A stretch of DNA of 12,573 nucleotides, from assembly GCA_012514255.1 (NCBI GenBank), contig JAAZAP010000059.1:1-12573 (forward strand), written 5' to 3'. The notes below the pieces were generated by a model. It saw only the letters and a list, made by a program, of their open reading frames with translations, was not told the DNA's origin and ran no database searches. Position numbers and translations under genes: made by a program. Below, piece after piece: positions 7,024 through 12,573 of the stretch; positions within the stretch are counted from its first letter, which is position 1; every line of letters begins with the position of its first letter. The stretch is from Bacteroidales bacterium (GTDB lineage: Bacteria; Bacteroidota; Bacteroidia; Bacteroidales; VadinHA17).

Positions 7024-7809
7024 CTACTTTTTGCCTTTGTTCCAGCAGAGGAAAAACTCTTCCCGGTGATTTCTGCTGAGTGGGGCGAAGAGATCGCCAT
7101 CCAGAGAAATTTCTCCCTGGTTTGAATAACCTTTTACATGCAGGAGATTTATTATAAAGGAATTATGTATGCGCATGAACATCCTGGCAGGCAATAATTC
7201 TTCATAATATTTGAGGTTATGAGAACTGATTATTTTTCTTCCCCCTATGAGAAAAAAGTTCGTGCAATAGCCTTCAGCCCTGCACATTATGATCTCATCT
7301 GAATTAACTGCCACAAAACCTTTTTGGTTGGGAATTATTAACTTCTGAAAATGACCTGACTGATTGTCAAGGTTTTCAAGCAGCGTCTCCAGGTTGGTGA
7401 AATCTTTGTATCTGAGATTCTGCTTTGCTTTTTCCACTGCTTCAATAAGTTCGCTGATCTTTACAGGTTTTAGAAGAAAGTCCGTTGCTGAAAATCTGAA
7501 GGCTTTTGTAGCATACTCCGAATAGGCTGTAATGAATATCACACAGAACTCTATCTTCCTGAACTTCTTCAGCAGTTCAAAGCCGTCTCCTCCCGGGAGC
7601 TCGATATCCAGAAAAACCAGTTGAGGTTCATTAAGGGAAATTGCGCGGCAAGCCTCCCTGACTGACCGGCATTCGGCCACAACATGCAGTGCCGGGCAAT
7701 ATTCCCGGATGTGTGAGATCAGAGTTTCTCGCGACAGCTTTTCATCCTCAACGACGACAGTATTAATAATGTGTGCCTTGTTTTCCATGGAGTATCGGCA
7801 AAAATTCAT
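7024..7809 (-). CDS. LytTR-family response regulator
   Basis: A 261-residue two-component response regulator. The receiver domain is at about 14-132: acidic pocket E21-D22, phosphate-accepting D68 in LVFLDIELPGGDGF, T94 in FITAYSEYATKAF and conserved K114 in DFLLKPVK. All key residues are present. A linker (about 133-155) leads to the LytTR DNA-binding domain (157-257) with QKGFVAVNSDEIIMCRAEGYCT, then RIHNSFIINLLHVKGY and LSRNHREEF, the family's typical order. The start ATG at 7809-7807 overlaps the kinase's TGA (7808-7806) as ATGA, so the two are translationally coupled; M8 (7788) is a possible alternative start just before the domain. It is the obvious partner of the kinase, and the two envelope genes behind it are likely targets. 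Confidence 0.9.
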   Translation of the reverse strand: MNFCRYSMENKAHIINTVVVEDEKLSRETLISHIREYCPALHVVAECRSVREACRAISLNEPQLVFLDIELPGGDGFELLKKFRKIEFCVIFITAYSEYATKAFRFSATDFLLKPVKISELIEAVEKAKQNLRYKDFTNLETLLENLDNQSGHFQKLIIPNQKGFVAVNSDEIIMCRAEGYCTNFFLIGGRKIISSHNLKYYEELLPARMFMRIHNSFIINLLHVKGYSNQGEISLDGDLFAPLSRNHREEFFLCWNKGKK

Positions 7810-10800
7810 TTAAGATTTTTTCTTCCGGCGGGGATGTCAACGGTTACCCGGGTACCTGTATCTTCCCTGTCCGGATACAAATCCTCAATTACAATTTTAA
7901 AGTCATTCCTGCTCATTGTGTTGAAGATTCTCAGTCTTTCGCAGACCAGTTCAATGCCCCTTGAACGGTGATCGGAGAGCTTGCCCCTGAACATCATGGC
8001 TTTTTTTCGTCCAATTCCGTCATCCTCTACAGTGCAAATGAGTCTGTCCGGCCCGGCTGAATCAAGTACAATGTTAATATGGCCCTTCCTTTCCTCAAGA
8101 TTCCTTACACCATGCCAGATGGCATTTTCCACGAAAGGCTGTATCATTCCCGGAAATACTGTCACATCCTCAGGTGATGGTATCCGTTCAGCAGAAATCT
8201 TATATGTGAACCTGTCGCCAAACCGGAGATGTTCAAGTTTAAGATAATCATCAAGCGCCCTCAATTCCCTGTCAAAAGAGATATAGTCTTCCCCGAGATT
8301 GTCAATGATTGACCTTATCAGACGCGAAAAATCAGTTATATATTCATTTGCTGCCAGCCTGTCCTCCTTTGCAATGAAGTAGTTTATGGAACTTAGCGAG
8401 TTGAACACGAAGTGAGGATTCATCTGACTCCTCAAGCTCTCAAGCCTTAACCGGTCAAGCAGTTGTCTGTCCTTCAGTCGCTGATTTCTCACATAGTACA
8501 CGATGACAAGGAACAATGGCAACAGGAAAAGCATTAGAATAGCTGTTCTTACAACAGGGTGTTCATAAAAGCGGTGAGGGATGGTGACCAAAATTGTTTT
8601 TCTGAATGCCCATTCTCCAAGCTCATTCGTGGCTTCCAGTTCAAGACTGTAATCCCTGTGGGTCAGGTTTGCATAGCTTATCACCGGATTTTTGTGACCA
8701 GTAACAATCCAGTCATTATCTCTCCCGGATAATCTGTACCTGTACTTCACCCTTTCCGGGGCGGCAAGATCGAACAGGGTCATCGTAGCCTGGAAATTAT
8801 TATCCCCTTTCCGGAGTCTGAAAGTGTCTGTTTCATAGGGGGCTTTATCTAAATTGTAATTAATCCCCGAAACTTTTATCCCGGTAATCGCGAGGTTTTT
8901 TTTGTCATTCATGCGAATATTGTCAGTGATACTGTCAGGAAAAAAGGCTACCACTCCGCCTATTCCACCGAAAAACATTTCTCCTGATGGTGCCTGGAAG
9001 AAAGAATCGGAGTTGAACTCAGAGATAAGAAGTCCCTCAGATCTGCCATAATTTCTGAAGATCCGTGTTTCCGGGTTGAACATTGAAAGACCATCATTGG
9101 TGGAAATCCACAGGCATCCTCTTGTGTCGCGGAGTATGCTGTAGATAATATTATTTGAAAGGCCGTCAGCGGTGGTCAGTATCTCCGTTTTTCCGGATTC
9201 AGGGAAAAGGTGTCCCAATCCTCCACCCATCAGGGCCACCCAGATGTCATTGCTGTCACCGGGGCATATATGTTCTGCAATATTTTCGCCGTCACCGATC
9301 ATGAATTCGCCGGTTTTATGAAGAGCTGAATCCAGGTGTATCACCAGACTTCCCCAGGACCCGAGCCAGAAACCACCTTTTCCGTCCTTAACGAGTGAGA
9401 ATCCGGTTCCGGGAGAGGGATGGCGGTAACAGAGTTCCGCCCTACCTGAAGGCTTGTCAAACCGATATACACCTTCGCTGCTGTTTATCACCAGGCTGTT
9501 AACATCATTCAGTATATTATGGATACCGCTTATAACCGGATTATCTGAACCCGGCAAAGGATAAATCTGCCGGACATTTTGTGATTCAACCCGGAAATAA
9601 AAGAGTCTGCCATCAGTGGTTCCGAACCAAATTCCTTTTTCATCTTCAGCCATGCATTTCACATGCGGACTTTGTTCACCAGGTCTGTCCGGAGGTAAAA
9701 GGAACCGGGCTTCGGACCCATCAGCCTCTATTCTGTGCAGATATTTTTGATTACGGGTTCCAATCCAGAGTTCGCCATTCTTGTCCTTAAGTAACGGGAA
9801 GACGATATTACCTGAATTAGTTTCATTAAATCCGTTAAGGTAATGGGTAAACCATTCAGGAACAGGAGTATAACGATTCAGTCCCAGGTTTTCCAGTGTA
9901 GTGTTAATATTTGAACTCCAAACCGTCCCGGACCTGTCTGTATAAAAACATTCAACGTAGTCCCCCTCGGCTAATGGCAGGTTAACAAGCTGCCCGTCTC
10001 CCGGATTCCGGATATTAATTCCGGTAACTTCATTTACCCAACAATTAACAGGTATCTCATTTAACTGATCCGGTGCAATGATATTCTCAGGGATGAATTT
10101 CTTATTGACTGTATCACACCTGAACAATCCGTATCTGCAGGAAAGCCATGCAGTTCCTGAATTAGAAACATAAACATCCGGATACATCTGACTGGTACGC
10201 AGCGATAGAGAGTTGTAACCCTGCAGCGATAAGGACCCGGCAAACCGGAGTGTGATTGTATCAGCGTAGACTTTTCCTGTATAGACCCTGTAATTAGAAT
10301 AATCCTCAAATACGTACCATAAATTGCCCATATTATCAAAGTCAATCTGAGGATATTCAAACAGCGTACTTCTGATCATGGAGCCATCCCTGACCTGCCT
10401 GACTGCAACAGATTCTCCAGTTACCGGGTCATACTTTAACAGAACTGTGTCAAGGGCAATCCATATATTGCCCGAATTATCAGTGGTAAGATCGCCAGCC
10501 CTGGCATCCCTGTATTCATCAATAAGTCCGGGCTTGAAATTATCAGCAGCCCTGTCATATACATAAACCGGCCGGCCAATGGTAAGGATCCATACATTGT
10601 TAAGACGATCCGTTACCACTTTTGATGGCATAAAGAAAGGAAGAGATCCTGGATCATCAGGATCATGGCGGTAATTTCTGAACTCATTCCCGTCAAAACG
10701 GCTGAGCCCGTCCCACGTGATTAGCCAGAGAAATCCGGTAGTGTCCCGGGCAATGCTGTAGATAACATTATGGGGCAGGCCGTCTTCGGTTGTAAATGTC

Positions 10801-10892
10801 TTCCTCTGATATGCTGATGAACCGCCCTGGCAAAAAAGGTTACCGCAAATCGCGGAAAGGATTGCAACAGCACATGTGAAGCTGAATTTCAT
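7806..10892 (-). CDS. Two-propeller periplasmic sensor histidine kinase (LytS-type kinase core)
   Basis: A 1028-residue membrane sensor kinase. Residues 1-21 are a signal peptide (MKFSFTCAVAILSAICGNLF). A long periplasmic part (about 25-710) carries Reg_prop-type propeller repeats such as TEDGLPHNVIYSIARDTTG and LWLITWDGLSRFDG near the N terminus, and TADGLSNNIIYSILRDTRG with LWISTNDGLSMFNP late in the region. This fits two seven-bladed propellers. A Y_Y_Y domain (about 712-775, YRYRLSGRDNDWIVTG) precedes one membrane segment (about 780-801) and a short coiled linker. The cytoplasmic kinase has the LytS-type H-box SQMNPHFVFNSLSSINYF with H827, an N box MIQPFVENAIWHG with N923, G boxes DDGIGRKKA and SRGIELVCERL. 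All catalytic motifs are intact, and no DNA-binding domain is fused (unlike hybrid two-component systems), so the LytTR protein behind it is the output. The ligand cannot be read from the sequence. Confidence 0.9.
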   Translation of the reverse strand: MKFSFTCAVAILSAICGNLFCQGGSSAYQRKTFTTEDGLPHNVIYSIARDTTGFLWLITWDGLSRFDGNEFRNYRHDPDDPGSLPFFMPSKVVTDRLNNVWILTIGRPVYVYDRAADNFKPGLIDEYRDARAGDLTTDNSGNIWIALDTVLLKYDPVTGESVAVRQVRDGSMIRSTLFEYPQIDFDNMGNLWYVFEDYSNYRVYTGKVYADTITLRFAGSLSLQGYNSLSLRTSQMYPDVYVSNSGTAWLSCRYGLFRCDTVNKKFIPENIIAPDQLNEIPVNCWVNEVTGINIRNPGDGQLVNLPLAEGDYVECFYTDRSGTVWSSNINTTLENLGLNRYTPVPEWFTHYLNGFNETNSGNIVFPLLKDKNGELWIGTRNQKYLHRIEADGSEARFLLPPDRPGEQSPHVKCMAEDEKGIWFGTTDGRLFYFRVESQNVRQIYPLPGSDNPVISGIHNILNDVNSLVINSSEGVYRFDKPSGRAELCYRHPSPGTGFSLVKDGKGGFWLGSWGSLVIHLDSALHKTGEFMIGDGENIAEHICPGDSNDIWVALMGGGLGHLFPESGKTEILTTADGLSNNIIYSILRDTRGCLWISTNDGLSMFNPETRIFRNYGRSEGLLISEFNSDSFFQAPSGEMFFGGIGGVVAFFPDSITDNIRMNDKKNLAITGIKVSGINYNLDKAPYETDTFRLRKGDNNFQATMTLFDLAAPERVKYRYRLSGRDNDWIVTGHKNPVISYANLTHRDYSLELEATNELGEWAFRKTILVTIPHRFYEHPVVRTAILMLFLLPLFLVIVYYVRNQRLKDRQLLDRLRLESLRSQMNPHFVFNSLSSINYFIAKEDRLAANEYITDFSRLIRSIIDNLGEDYISFDRELRALDDYLKLEHLRFGDRFTYKISAERIPSPEDVTVFPGMIQPFVENAIWHGVRNLEERKGHINIVLDSAGPDRLICTVEDDGIGRKKAMMFRGKLSDHRSRGIELVCERLRIFNTMSRNDFKIVIEDLYPDREDTGTRVTVDIPAGRKNLK

Positions 10893-10928
10893 CTGCAGGC
10901 TGGTAAATTGTTTATTATCCTAAAATTC

Positions 10929-10944
10929 AGCGTAATCATACGCT
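10929..10944. promoter_or_regulatory. Inverted repeat at the kinase promoter, candidate operator
   Basis: AGCGTA (10929-10934) and TACGCT (10939-10944) are perfect reverse complements around ATCA. The repeat touches the -7 element at 10944 and covers the predicted transcript start near 10937. TAAAATT occurs as a direct repeat on both flanks (10921-10927 and 10944-10950). It could be a binding site or a hairpin at the 5' end of the mRNA. Confidence 0.4.
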
Positions 10945-10972
10945 AAAATTAATAAAAGGTGAGTTATTTCAA
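10944..10972 (-). promoter_or_regulatory. Promoter of the sensor kinase/regulator operon
   Basis: On the minus strand TTG (10972-10970), an 18-nt spacer and TAATTTTA (10951-10944) fit the Bacteroidota housekeeping promoter TTG-N17-19-TAnnTTTG, with one mismatch in the last base. Transcription should start near 10937, giving a leader of about 45 nt before the ATG at 10892. Confidence 0.5.
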
Positions 10973-10997
10973 TATTATTTCTGTTTTGCCTACTTTG
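10967..10997 (+). promoter_or_regulatory. Promoter candidate of the OYE-family gene
   Basis: TTTC (10967-10970), a 20-nt spacer and TACTTTG (10991-10997) resemble TTTG...TAnnTTTG, but the -7 element has one base fewer between TA and TTTG. It lies 32 bp before the ATG at 11030 in the 137-bp gap shared with the divergent kinase operon, and its -33 part overlaps that of the kinase promoter. Confidence 0.35.
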
Positions 10998-11029
10998 TAC
11001 CAGTTAACACAATATAAAAACCAGCTGAA

Positions 11030-12091
11030 ATGTCCTGCCTGTTCTCCCCGCTCAGAATAAGAAACATCGAACTCAGGAACCGTATCGCCATGTCACCCAT
11101 GTGCCAGTATTCGGCAATAAACGGGTTTGCCGCCGAATGGCATCAGGTGCATTACGGGACAAGGGCAACAGGCGGAGCCGGGCTTATCATGGTTGAGGCC
11201 ACGGCAGTCTGGCCGGAAGGAAGGATCACACCGGGCGACCTTGGCCTGTGGAGCGACGATCATATACCCGGCCTGCGCAGAATAACCGACTTCATTCACA
11301 GCCAGGGAGCAGTGGCTGGCATTCAGCTGGCTCACGCAGGGCGAAAAGCATCATGCGCCTTACCGTGGGAAGGAGGAAAGCAGCTTGATCTGAAAAAAGG
11401 AGGATGGGAGACGGTGGCTCCGTCAGCCATCCCCTTCAGCCCGGGAGAGAGAGTGCCCGTCATGGCTGACAGAATATGCCTGAAAAGGATTGTCGCGGGA
11501 TTCATGGATGCCGCCAAACGGGCACTGAAGGCAGGATTTAAAGTGCTGGAGATACACGCCGCCCACGGATACCTGCTGCAGGAATTCCTCTCACCAATCA
11601 GCAACAAACGGACAGATGATCATGGCGGTTCATTTGAAAACCGCACAAGACTGCTGCTTCAGGTTACCGGGGCAGTCAGATCAGCATGGCCCGAAGATCT
11701 GCCCCTCTTCGTCCGCATCTCCTCAACCGAATGGACCGAAGGAGGATGGACACCCGAAGAAAGCGTCAGGCTGGCTCCGCTGTTGCAGGCTGCCGGTGCA
11801 GACCTCATTGACTGTTCCTCAGGAGGGAATATCTATAATGCAAAAATTCCATCCGGGCCGGGCTACCAGGTGCCATTCGCAGCAGCAGTAAAACAAACAG
11901 GAATACTCACTGGCGCTGTGGGACAGATAACAGAGGCCGCACAGGCGGAGAAGATACTGTCAGACAAGAGCGCTGACCTGATACTCATGGGGAGAGAGCT
12001 TCTGCGCAATCCTTATTTCCCCCTGCACGCCGCAAAAGAACTGGGAGCAGAGATCCCATGGCCGCCCCAGTACCTGAGGGCAAAACGCTGA
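11030..12091 (+). CDS. Old Yellow Enzyme family NAD(P)H:flavin oxidoreductase, YqjM class
   Basis: A 353-residue cytoplasmic FMN enzyme of the YqjM/NamA class of ene-reductases, which reduce activated C=C bonds of enals, enones and nitro compounds with NAD(P)H. Class-defining residues are present: C25 and Y27 in MSPMCQYS, H176 and H179 in EIHAAHGYLLQEFLSPISN with Y181, R229 in LFVRIS, and G321-R322 at the phosphate site in LMGRELLRNPYF. The C-terminal PPQYLRAKR carries the arginine (R350) that in YqjM reaches into the neighbouring subunit's active site. The length is close to the 338 residues of YqjM. The start is clear because SCLFSPLRIRNIELRNRI is the conserved N terminus. It is transcribed alone, divergently from the kinase. 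The physiological substrate is unknown; xenobiotic or quinone reduction are the usual suggestions. Confidence 0.92.
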   Translation: MSCLFSPLRIRNIELRNRIAMSPMCQYSAINGFAAEWHQVHYGTRATGGAGLIMVEATAVWPEGRITPGDLGLWSDDHIPGLRRITDFIHSQGAVAGIQLAHAGRKASCALPWEGGKQLDLKKGGWETVAPSAIPFSPGERVPVMADRICLKRIVAGFMDAAKRALKAGFKVLEIHAAHGYLLQEFLSPISNKRTDDHGGSFENRTRLLLQVTGAVRSAWPEDLPLFVRISSTEWTEGGWTPEESVRLAPLLQAAGADLIDCSSGGNIYNAKIPSGPGYQVPFAAAVKQTGILTGAVGQITEAAQAEKILSDKSADLILMGRELLRNPYFPLHAAKELGAEIPWPPQYLRAKR

Positions 12092-12131
12092 TTAGTAAAG
12101 TTTTGGCAACAAAGTGTTCGCCCGGCAACCT

Positions 12132-12166
12132 TCCCGCTACGGGATATTGCGGACTAAATTCTTAGT
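12132..12166. terminator. Pair of small hairpins between convergent genes, weak terminator candidate
   Basis: TCCCG (12132-12136) / CGGGA (12140-12144) and ACTAA (12153-12157) / TTAGT (12162-12166) form two short hairpins in the 108-bp gap between the OYE gene and the convergent antiporter gene. Neither is followed by a proper T run on either strand, so the terminator role rests mainly on position. The sequence GGCAAC occurs twice just before them (12105-12110 and 12124-12129). Confidence 0.25.
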
Positions 12167-12199
12167 GAACCTGTCATCCATAATATTTCCACGGGAGTA

Positions 12200-12573
12200 T
12201 TATGAAACAACCGGTTCCTCTTCCTTTAATTCCGGAAGATCTTTTTTTCGAGTTGCGGCAGCCCGTTTAGCCTTTCGCGGAGAAATAATATTTCCAAGCA
12301 TCATAGCCAGCAGCGTCATCAGGATAACGAGCGTTATGACCTCAGTGTTTATCTCAGGAATAACATACGCTGCCGGAATGCTCAGGAAGAGAAGGATAGT
12401 AATCAGTCCCCTGGGGGCAAAAAGAATCAGTGAGGAGCTCCTGATACGCAACACGTAACTGAAGAATAGCCACCTGATAAGCAAAATACCTGAGGTAATA
12501 AGGAGGGCAGTCAAAAGATTCTCCGGATAAAAAATGCCCTCAACTGAAGTATAATAACCGAATATTATAAAGA
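12200..12573 (-). CDS. Cation:proton antiporter, C-terminal part (5' end outside window)
   Basis: The frame is open from the window's right edge to TAA at 12202-12200, giving the last 123 residues. A TTG at 12514 could be mistaken for a start, but coding sequence continues upstream of it (FIIFGYYTSVEGIFYPENLL), so the gene is cut by the window. The visible part has two to three membrane segments: a helix ending GILLIRWLFFSYVL, a re-entrant-like LILFAPRGLITILLFLSIP, and a final helix around TLVILMTLLAMMLG. The PRGLITILLF element is characteristic of the last helices of Bacteroidota Na+/H+-type antiporters of the CPA superfamily. A cytoplasmic tail of about 27 residues, first basic (SPRKAKRAAATRKK) then acidic (LPELKEEEP), ends the protein. 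Ion specificity cannot be judged from this part. Confidence 0.75.
   Translation of the reverse strand, partial: FIIFGYYTSVEGIFYPENLLTALLITSGILLIRWLFFSYVLRIRSSSLILFAPRGLITILLFLSIPAAYVIPEINTEVITLVILMTLLAMMLGNIISPRKAKRAAATRKKDLPELKEEEPVVS

Overview
The window looks like chromosomal DNA of a Bacteroidota bacterium, probably of the Bacteroidales/Marinilabiliales type. The evidence is a TonB-receptor-like outer membrane protein with an N-terminal carboxypeptidase-regulatory domain, several small outer membrane beta-barrel proteins whose signal peptides end in A-Q or S-Q, a two-propeller sensor kinase of the Reg_prop/Y_Y_Y type paired with a LytTR regulator, start codons mostly lacking Shine-Dalgarno sequences, and promoter-like sites resembling TTG-N18-TAnnTTTG. 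I see no tRNA, rRNA, CRISPR array, insertion sequence or phage gene. No gene-free stretch exceeds 300 bases.

Layout. (1) 2-325 (+) is the 3' end of a gene for a small beta-sandwich protein resembling the extracytoplasmic domain of anti-sigma factors. A strong hairpin (331-373) separates it from the convergent next unit. (2) 3736-400 (-) is a two-gene unit: a secreted DUF6263-like protein, then a 789-residue TonB-receptor-like outer membrane protein. (3) 3979-5363 (+) holds two small outer membrane beta-barrel proteins. The leader of the first carries an imperfect 30-bp tandem repeat. (4) 10892-5426 (-) is a four-gene block on one strand: sensor histidine kinase, LytTR response regulator (ATGA overlap), a 194-bp gap, then two unrecognised envelope proteins 30 bp apart that end at a terminator hairpin. 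(5) 11030-12091 (+) is an Old Yellow Enzyme of the YqjM class, divergent from the kinase. (6) 12573-12200 (-) is the C-terminal end of a cation:proton antiporter that runs off the window.

The most coherent unit is block 4. A periplasmic propeller sensor should signal through a LytS-type kinase to the LytTR regulator. The gap behind the regulator gene holds a 13-bp direct repeat with a 21-bp period, the spacing typical of LytTR-dimer sites. The inference is that the regulator drives the two unknown envelope genes immediately downstream. A second candidate control element is a perfect 6-bp inverted repeat at the predicted start of the kinase transcript. The rest of the window looks like ordinary Bacteroidota envelope and housekeeping content. 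I did not find an unmistakable new system; the sensor/regulator/two-protein module is the best candidate.
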